From an uncultured Paracoccaceae bacterium (GTDB lineage Bacteria > Pseudomonadota > Alphaproteobacteria > Rhodobacterales > Rhodobacteraceae): DNA of 5,690 nt. Of this stretch, positions 1 through 5,690 are shown one piece after another; positions within the stretch are counted from its first letter, which is position 1; the number at the start of each line of letters is the position of its first letter. The translations under genes were made by a program, and so were the position numbers. The stretch lies in contig CAKZNY010000258.1 in the NCBI GenBank assembly GCA_937132145.1, positions 1 to 5,690 on the forward strand, read 5' to 3'. The notes under the pieces are model-generated. The model was not told the DNA's origin and searched no databases. It was given only the letters and a program-made list of their open reading frames with translations.

Positions 1-1454
1 AGCGTCTTGATCGGGATCGGCGTGTGGTTCAGATAGCGTTCGGAAAGCGTGTCCATCCCGTGGCGATGCAACCCGCCGTTCAGCGCGTAAGACAGCAGCA
101 TGGTATCATCAATCGGGGCAATGGTGATGTCGTTACGTTTGAATATCTTGGCGTCGTATTTCATATTCTGCCCGATTTTCAGGATCGATGGATCCTCCAG
201 CATCGGCTTTAGCATCTTTAAGGCCAGCGCTTTGTCCATCTGCCCCTCGGCCAGATCAGCGCCGCCAAACAGGTCGTCCACGCCCGTGACATGCGCCAGC
301 GGGATATAACAAGCCGAGCCAACCTCGACCGACAAACAAATCCCGACCAGATCGACGACCATCTCGTTCAATCCGGTGGTTTCAGTGTCCACCGCAATCC
401 AGCCACGAGCATAGGCGGCATCGATCCACAGTTGCAGTGCCGCTGCATCGCGCACCGTTTCGTATTTGGAATGGTCTATCGGCGCTTGCAGTGCGGCAAG
501 GTCCGCACCACCCCCAATGGGGCTCGATGCCCCGTTGGGGGTGATTTCCTCGATCACGGGGGCCTCGACGCCCAGTTTTGCCGCCATCCGTGTCGCCAGC
601 GTGCGGAATTCCATCAAGGATATGAACGCCAGAATATCTTCCGGCACTGGGTCGCGCACCTCGAAATCGTCGATGCTCTCGACCACAGGCGTGTCGGTTT
701 TCAGCGTTACCAATTCCCGAGACATCCGTATCTGGTCAGCCTTATCGATCAAGGTCTGGCGGCGTTTGGGTTGTTTGATTTCCTCGGCATGGGCCAGCAG
801 GTTATCCAGATCGCCGTATTCCTGTATCAACAGCGCGGCAATTTTGACGCCAATACCGGGCGCGCCGGGGATGTTGTCCACGGCATCCCCCGCCAGCGCT
901 TGCACATCAATCACACGGTCCGGTCCGACGCCGAACTTTTCCTCGACCTCTTCAATGCCAATGCGACGGTTTTTCATCGCGTCCAGCATCTCGACCCCGC
1001 CGCCAACCAGTTGCATCAGGTCTTTGTCGGACGAAATTATCGTCACCCGCCCCCCTGCATCGCGGGCTTGCACGGCATAGGTGGCGATAATGTCGTCGGC
1101 CTCGTACCCCTCAAGTTCAACGCATGGCAGGTTAAACGCCCGCGTCGCATCGCGGATCAGCGGGAACTGCGGCACCAGATCTTCGGGCGCAGGCGGGCGG
1201 TTGGCTTTGTAGTCGTTGTAAATCGCGGACCGGAACGTCTTGCCTTTATGGTCGAAAATCACCGCCACATGGGTTGGCGCATCGGGGCCGTGGTTATCCT
1301 CGACCATCTTGTAGATCATATTGCAAAAGCCCGCGACCGCCCCGACAGGCATTCCGTCGGACTTGCGCGTAAGCGGTGGCAAGGCGTGAAAAGCCCGGAA
1401 AATAAAACCCGAGCCGTCAATTAGATGCAGATGGTGCCCCTTGCCAAACGCCAT
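1..1454 (-). CDS. polA: DNA polymerase I, N-terminal part (5'-3' and 3'-5' exonuclease domains); 3' end beyond left edge
   Basis: DNA polymerase I fills gaps and removes RNA primers in repair and lagging-strand maturation in the cytoplasm. The visible 484 codons are about half of a usual PolA of roughly 930 residues; the polymerase domain lies outside the window. The 5' nuclease domain (about 1-290) shows the metal-binding aspartate in LIDGSGFIFRAFHAL (D13), the YKANRPP helical-arch motif, GYEADDIIATYA, SSDKDLMQLV and the helix-3-turn-helix stretch around LAGDAVDNIPGAPGIG. A low-complexity linker follows (about 290-330). The proofreading domain has an intact Exo I motif, DTET (D356, E358), and Exo II, GQNMKYD (N430, D434), so proofreading is probably active; the Exo III motif lies past the edge. 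The start ATG at 1454-1452 sits one base after the stop of the upstream zinc-finger gene (TGATATG), implying translational coupling. The linker DNA contains a strong hairpin (509-543). Confidence 0.96.
   Translation of the reverse strand, partial: MAFGKGHHLHLIDGSGFIFRAFHALPPLTRKSDGMPVGAVAGFCNMIYKMVEDNHGPDAPTHVAVIFDHKGKTFRSAIYNDYKANRPPAPEDLVPQFPLIRDATRAFNLPCVELEGYEADDIIATYAVQARDAGGRVTIISSDKDLMQLVGGGVEMLDAMKNRRIGIEEVEEKFGVGPDRVIDVQALAGDAVDNIPGAPGIGVKIAALLIQEYGDLDNLLAHAEEIKQPKRRQTLIDKADQIRMSRELVTLKTDTPVVESIDDFEVRDPVPEDILAFISLMEFRTLATRMAAKLGVEAPVIEEITPNGASSPIGGGADLAALQAPIDHSKYETVRDAAALQLWIDAAYARGWIAVDTETTGLNEMVVDLVGICLSVEVGSACYIPLAHVTGVDDLFGGADLAEGQMDKALALKMLKPMLEDPSILKIGQNMKYDAKIFKRNDITIAPIDDTMLLSYALNGGLHRHGMDTLSERYLNHTPIPIKT
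509..543. repeat. GC-rich near-perfect hairpin inside the polA interdomain linker
   Basis: Positions 509-523 pair with 543-529 around a 5-nt loop (524-528). Fourteen of 15 positions are Watson-Crick and the remaining one (518/534) is T:G. The arms read CACCCCCAATGGGGC and GCCCCGTTGGGGGTG. It lies in frame in polA and encodes residues 304-316, a Gly/Ser/Pro-rich stretch (ITPNGASSPIGGG) between the 5' nuclease and proofreading domains. The pairing is seen directly. Whether it is an inserted palindromic element or an mRNA structure with a role is unknown. Confidence 0.75.
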
Positions 1455-1455
1455 A

Positions 1456-1611
1456 TCAGTTTTTCAAAACGAATTTTTTATCGCAATACGGGCATTCAAC
1501 AAACCCTGTGTCGGCAGGGATTTGCAGCCAGACACGCGGATGCTCGCCGCCGCCATCGCAGGGGACGCTGGATTTGGTGACTTCTTCGGTTTCAGGGGCT
1601 TCAATGCTCAT
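1456..1611 (-). CDS. Small CHCC-type zinc-finger domain protein (51 aa)
   Basis: A 51-residue protein that starts [10 protein letters not shown] and ends KKFVLKN. Four candidate zinc ligands are visible: C18 in the PCDGGGEHP segment, H24, and C40 and C43 in [10 protein letters not shown]. This C-x5-H-x15-C-x2-C pattern, with HP.V.L and a C-terminal CPYC, fits the zf-CHCC family (NDUFS6-like), which is common as a short protein in alphaproteobacteria and homologous to the zinc-binding part of a mitochondrial complex I accessory subunit. The bacterial role of the free-standing protein is not established to my knowledge. The start is supported by AAGGAG at about 1619-1624, which overlaps the stop of the upstream HIT gene. 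The HIT stop lies 11 nt upstream and the polA ATG follows after one base, so it is very likely part of the same transcript. Confidence 0.9.
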   Translation of the reverse strand: MSIEAPETEEVTKSSVPCDGGGEHPRVWLQIPADTGFVECPYCDKKFVLKN

Positions 1612-1622
1612 GGGTTTCTCCT

Positions 1623-2003
1623 TTAAGCTGGTTGTATCATTCGACCCAAACGACGGCCAGCGATTATGTGCATATGCATGTGTGGCACATCCTGAACGCC
1701 GTCATGCCCGGCGTTTGTAATCAGGCGGTATCCATTACCGCCCCCGTTAGGTGCGGCCTTGATGGTGTGGGTGATCGCGCCGACCACACGGGTGAAATCG
1801 AGTATTTCGGCGTCTGTCGCGTCCGTCGCGAAATGGTCATAGTTCACGTAAGACCCTTTCGGAATCACCAGAATATGCTCGGGTGCGGCTGGGGTAATGT
1901 CCCGAAACGCCAGCGTGAAATCGGTTTCCATTACCGTGTCATTAGGGATTTCGCAGCGCAAAATCTTGGCAAAAATGTTTTGATCGTCGTATTCGTAAGG
2001 CAT
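1623..2003 (-). CDS. HIT family protein (histidine triad nucleotide-binding protein)
   Basis: A 126-residue protein of the HINT branch of the histidine triad superfamily: small cytoplasmic purine-nucleotide hydrolases/transferases that act on phosphoramidates and adenylated compounds. The N-terminal [11 protein letters not shown] and EIPNDTV segments, [18 protein letters not shown] in the middle, and [23 protein letters not shown] at the end follow the family order. The triad is H108, H110 and H112 in PHMHMHI; the middle one, H110, is the expected nucleophile. Length is normal for the family. I chose ATG 2003-2001 because GGAGG lies 5 nt upstream and relatives begin near the [10 protein letters not shown] segment. 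An in-frame ATG at 2015 adds four residues (MEAT) and overlaps the upstream stop as TAATG, but has no Shine-Dalgarno sequence. It lies 11 nt after the glycosyltransferase gene and 11 nt before the zinc-finger gene. The physiological substrate cannot be told from sequence. Confidence 0.94.
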   Translation of the reverse strand: MPYEYDDQNIFAKILRCEIPNDTVMETDFTLAFRDITPAAPEHILVIPKGSYVNYDHFATDATDAEILDFTRVVGAITHTIKAAPNGGGNGYRLITNAGHDGVQDVPHMHMHIIAGRRLGRMIQPA

Positions 2004-2008
2004 TGTGG

Positions 2009-2013
2009 CCTCC
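2009..2013 (-). promoter_or_regulatory. Ribosome binding site deciding the HIT gene start
   Basis: On the minus strand GGAGG stands 5 nt before ATG 2003. It overlaps the alternative upstream ATG (2015-2013) and lies directly after the glycosyltransferase stop codon (TAA 2017-2015). This favours the shorter HIT protein and suggests that translation of the upstream gene feeds into it. Confidence 0.7.
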
Positions 2014-2014
2014 A

Positions 2015-3580
2015 TTATTCAAAAGACAAAGACTGGGCGATTTTTTCGGCGCGAGGGCTGGGGATTTTCATAAAACTGGCCAAAGCCACCCCGTTTGCCT
2101 CATTACTTGCGGTTTCGCTGATCATATATAGTGCGGAAAGCCCCATTTCCTGCAAGCTATCGAGATCCGCGCGCATGTTGTTACGAAGTGCAGAGGTTAA
2201 CGAGCCGCGCATCTCTGCGCTGATATTACTATCCGCCAAGCCGATGCGTTGGGCGTGGCCTGTAAGAAAATCATCGTCAAAACTGCACTGCACATCCAGC
2301 ACCCGCATCTGGCAGCGATCAGACGCGAAATCGGCGATAGTGTCCAGATTTCCGGGATCAAGGCAGATCGTCAGGCTGTCCGTCTCAAGACGCTCGAACA
2401 GCAGTTTCAGGAATGCACGACGATGGCGGTTCCGTTTGGAGCGCCTGTCCTCCAACCGCCCCAGATCGGGCAGGTTGATACCGGATTCATCGAAAATATA
2501 CCCCAGAGACTGAATGTTGTTGGCTTGCGCGATCGCTTCAGCCACGCGCGTGCCCACGTGCCACTTTTTGCACAACACGATTTGTAATGTGTTTTGGCGG
2601 CCAATTCTGCTGCCCCGCTCCCAGAAACGCTCGCCGTACCGATGCCCTGTGCGACCGCGTTCATTCAGAAAAGAGATCAGCCGCTTACCGTCCGGCCCCG
2701 CATGGATAGATTTATCGCTTTGAAACTCATCCGCCAACGCCTTTTGCAAGTCCACCGCTTGAGGTGATATCTTGCGGGCGAATAGGTAATCCTGCGACAA
2801 CAGAAAATCCAGATGGTCGCCGTAAAATACCGTCGGAATGCCGTAATCGGAAAACGACAGGAACGTCAGCGGTCGCGATTCCACTTCTGAACTGGCGACA
2901 AGATGCATCACGAGGGTTTGGAAAAACGTCTCGTCCGGTATCCACGTAGTTTTGAAAAACCGGGGTACGTCGGGGCGTTCCTTCAGGAATTTCAACAGCT
3001 TCGATATGGTTGAGCGCCGCAAGCACCACCACTGCGAGCCGATCATGATCTGCAAGCCTTCGGGCAAATCCCGCGCCAAACCAAGGGCGCGCTGGGCTTT
3101 GACGGATGCATAGAACAGCGCCTTGTGTTTCCGCTCGTTAAACCAGTGGCGATAGATCAGACGTTCTTCTTTAAGGCCGACCTTGATCCAGTCGCTCTCG
3201 AAATAGTCGTGATGTTCAATATAATCCTTGCCGGTTTCGTCCAGAAACCAGTGCATATGCTTGATCGGTTTGATCGGCATGCAATCGCCGCTCAGCATAT
3301 AAAAATGCGTAGCCTCGGGGAATGTCTTGTAGCCCAAACGCAAAGCGTTGAGCGTGCCTTGCACCAACGACCACTCCCCCCAACCGCATTTCACACGGGG
3401 CGCAAAGCAGACATTCTGGTTATCTTTCAGGGCATCATTAATGGTCGCAACATCAGCCATACTTCCGCGCTTGTCGAAATGGATCGACACATAGTCGCCG
3501 CTGTCGGTAAGCATTTTGGCTTGCTCGACGATCAGGGCGGGGTTTTTGTGACACAAAAGAAGAAAACAGATTTTTGCCAT
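2015..3580 (-). CDS. GT14-like (Core-2/I-branching, xylosyltransferase-type) glycosyltransferase with an uncharacterised C-terminal domain
   Basis: A 521-residue two-domain protein with no signal peptide or membrane segment, so probably cytoplasmic. Residues 1-300 match the Branch/GT14 pattern: ICFLLLCHKNP (4-14) and SIHFDKRG (32-39) in the N-terminal sugar-nucleotide fold, GWGEWSLVQGTLNALRLG (66-83), HFYMLSGDCMPIKP (92-105), GSQWWCLRR (181-189) and TWIPDETFFQTLV (212-224), where D216/E217 is the likely catalytic-region acid pair. Family members transfer GlcNAc or xylose from UDP-sugars; the donor and acceptor here are unknown. Residues about 310-521 form a second domain that I cannot assign. 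It opens with a strand-turn-helix (TLQIVLCKKWHVGTRVAEAI, 331-350), carries an Arg/Lys-rich patch (375-388), and may be the Rhodobacteraceae C-terminal domain known only as a DUF. The ATG at 3580 has GGAAAGG about 4 nt upstream. It is divergent from a sulfotransferase gene and leads the HIT-zinc finger-polA cluster. Confidence 0.85.
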   Translation of the reverse strand: MAKICFLLLCHKNPALIVEQAKMLTDSGDYVSIHFDKRGSMADVATINDALKDNQNVCFAPRVKCGWGEWSLVQGTLNALRLGYKTFPEATHFYMLSGDCMPIKPIKHMHWFLDETGKDYIEHHDYFESDWIKVGLKEERLIYRHWFNERKHKALFYASVKAQRALGLARDLPEGLQIMIGSQWWCLRRSTISKLLKFLKERPDVPRFFKTTWIPDETFFQTLVMHLVASSEVESRPLTFLSFSDYGIPTVFYGDHLDFLLSQDYLFARKISPQAVDLQKALADEFQSDKSIHAGPDGKRLISFLNERGRTGHRYGERFWERGSRIGRQNTLQIVLCKKWHVGTRVAEAIAQANNIQSLGYIFDESGINLPDLGRLEDRRSKRNRHRRAFLKLLFERLETDSLTICLDPGNLDTIADFASDRCQMRVLDVQCSFDDDFLTGHAQRIGLADSNISAEMRGSLTSALRNNMRADLDSLQEMGLSALYMISETASNEANGVALASFMKIPSPRAEKIAQSLSFE

Positions 3581-3600
3581 GTGGCCTTTCCAAATATACC

Positions 3601-3612
3601 ACTGTTAACAGT
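3601..3612. promoter_or_regulatory. Perfect 12-bp palindrome in the divergent intergenic region
   Basis: ACTGTTAACAGT is a perfect palindrome. It lies 20 nt upstream of the glycosyltransferase ATG, within the 159-nt space (3581-3739) between the two divergent genes. Its position suits an operator for a dimeric regulator of the leftward gene or of both genes. No sigma-70 -35/-10 pair with good spacing stands out on either strand, so promoters are not placed. The palindrome is direct observation; the operator role is inference. Confidence 0.35.
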
Positions 3613-3739
3613 AGTGTAGATTATCGTGATATTGAAGGCAGGACATGCGAATTGGCCGATAATTTTCCATCCGCGCAACGCCCTATTGCACCGAAGGGTT
3701 GTGCAGGCTACAAAACCCCGATGAATTAAGGAGATTTCC

Positions 3740-4543
3740 ATGGGCTTTCCAGGCACCTGGATGACCGAGAGTGAATCGGTTGTTTATCGAGTAGTTCCCA
3801 AGTGTGCGTGTTCGACCATTGGGCAAGTAATGTATTACGGTGACCACGGCGCGTATTTCGACGGGGACATCCATGATGCGACCTCGGGCATCCACAAGTG
3901 GGGGATCGAGGAAAGCAAACCGTTGATCACCAAGCGGGTCACGGACCAGAAAACCTATGCCTTCACCTGCGTTCGCAACCCCTATTCGCGGGTTCTGTCG
4001 GCGTATTTCGACAAGATCGCGGGCATTCAGCGCAACGGCAAACGGTATCGGGGGAACCTTGTGCCGATGCTGGTGCGCAAATACGGCGTTGATGTTGAGG
4101 GGGACTTCGACCAAATCGCCTCCTTCCGGCGGTTCTTGCTGTTCGTGCGCGATACCATTAAATTCCGTAAACCGATGGATCCGGATATCCATTGGTCAGC
4201 GATGTCGGGCCATATCTCGACGTTCATCGCCAATGGCGGGCGCTTCAACCGGATTATCTCGACCGAAGATTTCACCACCGGTATGGGCAAGGTGCTGTCC
4301 GAGATTGAACAGAAACACCCCGTCGATCTGGATGCCATGCCCCGCTTTAACGAGAGCGAAGGCCACGGCCCCAAACGTGCCTTTCCGGTGGAGGATTACT
4401 TCGACGACCTATCCCAACACCTGATGTTCGAGATTTACCAACGCGATTTTCGTCTGTTCAAATATGACCGTGAACCGGGGCGCGAGGGACCAAAGAAAGA
4501 GATCGATCTGGATGAGGTTCACGCGAAATTGAGTGGGCGCTAG
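3740..4543 (+). CDS. Sulfotransferase family 2 protein (carbohydrate sulfotransferase-like, PAPS-dependent)
   Basis: A 267-residue protein that by family would move a sulfuryl group from PAPS to a glycan hydroxyl. The 5'-phosphosulfate loop is VVPKCACSTIGQVM (18-31), with K21 and the CACS core typical of the Sulfotransfer_2 / HNK-1 and chondroitin-type group. The 3'-phosphate motif is FTCVRNPYSRVLSAYFDKI (75-93), with R79 and S87 in the usual places. Further on, a DIHWSAMSGH segment (about 149-158) resembles the HW motif of carbohydrate sulfotransferases. There is no signal peptide or membrane anchor, unlike the Golgi enzymes, so it probably acts in the cytoplasm. The start is set by AAGGAG at 3728-3733, 6 nt before the ATG; an internal Met8 has no such support. 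It is transcribed away from the GT14-like gene, and the pairing suggests they act on one glycan. The acceptor is not identifiable; a small-molecule or lipid acceptor is also possible. Confidence 0.88.
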   Translation: MGFPGTWMTESESVVYRVVPKCACSTIGQVMYYGDHGAYFDGDIHDATSGIHKWGIEESKPLITKRVTDQKTYAFTCVRNPYSRVLSAYFDKIAGIQRNGKRYRGNLVPMLVRKYGVDVEGDFDQIASFRRFLLFVRDTIKFRKPMDPDIHWSAMSGHISTFIANGGRFNRIISTEDFTTGMGKVLSEIEQKHPVDLDAMPRFNESEGHGPKRAFPVEDYFDDLSQHLMFEIYQRDFRLFKYDREPGREGPKKEIDLDEVHAKLSGR

Positions 4544-4893
4544 GGGTGCTCCCGCCCTGTTCGGTTGGGCCAAGCCTCGCGTTGCTCGGCGGTTTCACGG
4601 TTTGTTAAGTATTTGCGTGTATAGATGATCTCGCTGGACAGGACTTAAAACGTTCAAACGGGGATTATCGCGTCGGGCAATGAAGATTTAACCACAGGCA
4701 ATCCGCTCGACTTGGATCGTCTTGATGGCAAAAGGCGACGCCATTGTTCGGTGTCGGGCAAACGGCGCGATACCCTCGCTACTTACGATCAATCTCCCCG
4801 ATTTGGTCAGATACGGTTCCACGGCAGAACCTTCCGAGAATGTTGATGATTTAGGCGTGGGTCACCCCGAACGCCCTATTTTTTGTGCAAACT
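4544..4893. other. Intergenic stretch of about 350 bp without a convincing gene
   Basis: No RNA gene or recognisable protein was found. The longest open stretches are a 57-codon ATG ORF on the plus strand (4725-4898, product beginning MAKGDAIVRCRANG and ending PIFCANS) and a frame on the minus strand (roughly 4862 down to 4689) ending in MASPFAIKTIQVERIACG. They are antisense to each other, neither has a clear Shine-Dalgarno sequence, and codon third positions look unbiased in both. One may be a remnant of a decayed gene. A weak terminator-like hairpin lies at 4854-4884. Confidence 0.5.
4854..4884 (+). terminator. Candidate rho-independent terminator
   Basis: GGCGT (4854-4858) pairs with ACGCC (4871-4875), and GGG (4859-4861) pairs with CCC (4865-4867) inside it, leaving a 3-nt bulge. 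A run of six T (4879-4884) follows three bases later. It could end rightward transcription from the sulfotransferase gene, but it stands about 310 nt after that stop and the stem is interrupted, so support is modest. Confidence 0.35.
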
Positions 4894-4966
4894 CGTAGGG
4901 TGCGTGGTCCCCACGCACCTTGGCTTGATTAACGTCGAGCGGTGCGTGCAGAGCACACACCCTACG
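4894..4966. repeat. 73-bp palindromic element with inverted ends, two internal hairpins, overlapping the dxs stop
   Basis: The ends CGTAGGGTG (4894-4902) and CACCCTACG (4958-4966) are perfect 9-bp inverted repeats, and pairing continues to 12 of 13 positions. Inside are two separate hairpins: 4899-4907 with 4911-4919 (9 bp perfect, 3-nt loop) and 4941-4949 with 4953-4961 (8 of 9 bp, 3-nt loop). The strand can therefore fold as one long stem or two short ones. The layout resembles short dispersed intergenic palindromes or MITE-like elements. The right end contains the last sense codon and the TAG stop of dxs, and the hairpins may protect or terminate the dxs transcript. No T-run follows on the dxs-sense strand. 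Confidence 0.7.
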
Positions 4967-5690
4967 CCCGCTTAACGCCAATCTGCGCCACACCCAGAAC
5001 CTCTAGCACTTTCGTTTCAATCTCTGGCGCATTCATTCCTGCGGCCTCGTACATTTTCACAGGCGAATTGTGGTCGATAAACGTATCAGGGAACACCATC
5101 GAGCGGAATTTCAAGCCGTTATCAAACACCCCTTCGTCAGCCAACAACTGTGCCACGTGGCTGCCGAAACCGCCGACGGCGCCTTCCTCGATTGTGATCA
5201 ACGCCTCGTGGTTGGCCGCTAGATCGAGGATCATGTCGCGGTCCAGCGGTTTGACGAAACGGGCGTCGGCGATTGTCGGTGTGATGCCTTTGGCCTTCAG
5301 CGCTTCGGCGGCCTTTTGCACTTCCGACAGGCGTGCGCCGAACGACAGGATTGCGACGCGTTTGCCTTCCTGAATTATTCGACCTTTGCCGATTTCCAGC
5401 GGAATGCCAACCTCGGGCAGCTCCACGCCAACCCCTTCACCACGCGGGAAGCGGAAGGCGCTGGGGCGGTCGTTGATGGAGGCGGCGGTGGCAACCATGT
5501 GCACCAGTTCGGCTTCGTCAGCGGCGGCCATGACCACAAAACCCGGCAGGTTGGCGAGGAAGGCAATGTCGAAACTGCCTGCATGCGTTGGGCCGTCAGC
5601 CCCTACCAATCCGGCGCGGTCAATCGCGAAGCGTACGGGCAGGCGCTGGACGGCCACGTCATGCACGATTTGATCGTAACCGCGTTGCAG
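4962..5690 (-). CDS. dxs: 1-deoxy-D-xylulose-5-phosphate synthase, C-terminal part; 5' end beyond right edge
   Basis: Dxs condenses pyruvate and glyceraldehyde 3-phosphate, using thiamine diphosphate, to DXP, the entry step of the MEP isoprenoid pathway and of thiamine and pyridoxal synthesis. The 242 codons present cover roughly the last 40% of a usual protein of about 640 residues; the frame stays open to the right edge from [15 protein letters not shown]. The end of the pyrimidine-binding transketolase domain shows [21 protein letters not shown], with the family's conserved Arg and His for substrate phosphate and catalysis, then [13 protein letters not shown] and the [12 protein letters not shown] segment. 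The C-terminal transketolase domain has [22 protein letters not shown] and [16 protein letters not shown]. The catalytic glutamate and the TPP/Mg motif lie outside the window. The gene converges on the sulfotransferase gene. Its TAG stop (4964-4962) lies within the right end of a palindromic element. Confidence 0.96.
   Translation of the reverse strand: MQRGYDQIVHDVAVQRLPVRFAIDRAGLVGADGPTHAGSFDIAFLANLPGFVVMAAADEAELVHMVATAASINDRPSAFRFPRGEGVGVELPEVGIPLEIGKGRIIQEGKRVAILSFGARLSEVQKAAEALKAKGITPTIADARFVKPLDRDMILDLAANHEALITIEEGAVGGFGSHVAQLLADEGVFDNGLKFRSMVFPDTFIDHNSPVKMYEAAGMNAPEIETKVLEVLGVAQIGVKRA

Noticed and set aside
291..1424. Long plus-strand open frame of 377 codons
   Set aside because: It is the antisense shadow of polA; the minus strand gives an unbroken DNA polymerase I sequence with all exonuclease motifs.
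1632..2513. Plus-strand open frame of 293 codons
   Set aside because: It lies antisense to the HIT and glycosyltransferase genes, has no family motifs, and spans the junction between two real genes.
3544..3558. Inverted repeat TTTTGTG-A-CACAAAA
   Set aside because: It falls in the glycosyltransferase coding sequence over the conserved CHKN codons, so protein constraint and A/T-rich composition explain it well enough.
3683..4192. Minus-strand open frame of 169 codons
   Set aside because: It is antisense to the sulfotransferase gene, whose PAPS motifs and Shine-Dalgarno sequence make the plus strand the coding one.
4827..4841. GAAC-N7-GAAT, one mismatch from the alphaproteobacterial LexA box
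   Set aside because: It has an imperfect half-site and does not lie upstream of any gene start in the window.
4962..5666. GTG at 5666 as the start of a short separate gene
   Set aside because: The frame stays open to the right edge and the upstream residues (LQRGYDQI) continue the Dxs family sequence, so it is an internal codon of a truncated dxs.

Overview
The window looks like chromosomal DNA of an alphaproteobacterium, most likely a marine Rhodobacteraceae (roseobacter-type) member. The grounds are the PolA, HIT and Dxs sequences, a moderately high G+C content judged by eye, and the pairing of a GT14-like glycosyltransferase with a carbohydrate-type sulfotransferase. The taxonomic call is inference; no marker is decisive.

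Layout: four genes run leftward as a tight cluster: a two-domain glycosyltransferase (3580 to 2015), a HIT-family protein (2003 to 1623), a 51-residue CHCC zinc-finger protein (1611 to 1456) and polA (from 1454, running off the left edge). The gaps are 11, 11 and 1 nt, so they are probably co-transcribed. A 159-nt divergent intergenic region with a perfect 12-bp palindrome separates the glycosyltransferase from a rightward sulfotransferase gene (3740-4543). About 350 bp without a convincing gene follows. Then comes a 73-bp palindromic element with inverted ends, and the 3' end of dxs, which enters leftward from the right edge and takes its stop codon from inside that element.

Function: polA (repair and replication), dxs (first step of the MEP isoprenoid pathway), the HIT protein and the zinc-finger protein are housekeeping genes. 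The accessory part is the divergent glycosyltransferase/sulfotransferase pair. Its N-terminal domain resembles Core-2/I-branching and xylosyltransferase enzymes, and its neighbour carries PAPS-binding motifs of the Sulfotransfer_2 / carbohydrate sulfotransferase type. Together they suggest synthesis of a sulfated glycan, reminiscent in logic of animal glycan sulfation. The glycosyltransferase also has a C-terminal domain of about 200 residues whose function I cannot assign. This pair is the best candidate for an incompletely described system. Two further structural oddities are a 35-nt near-perfect hairpin inside the polA interdomain linker and the palindromic element overlapping the dxs stop.
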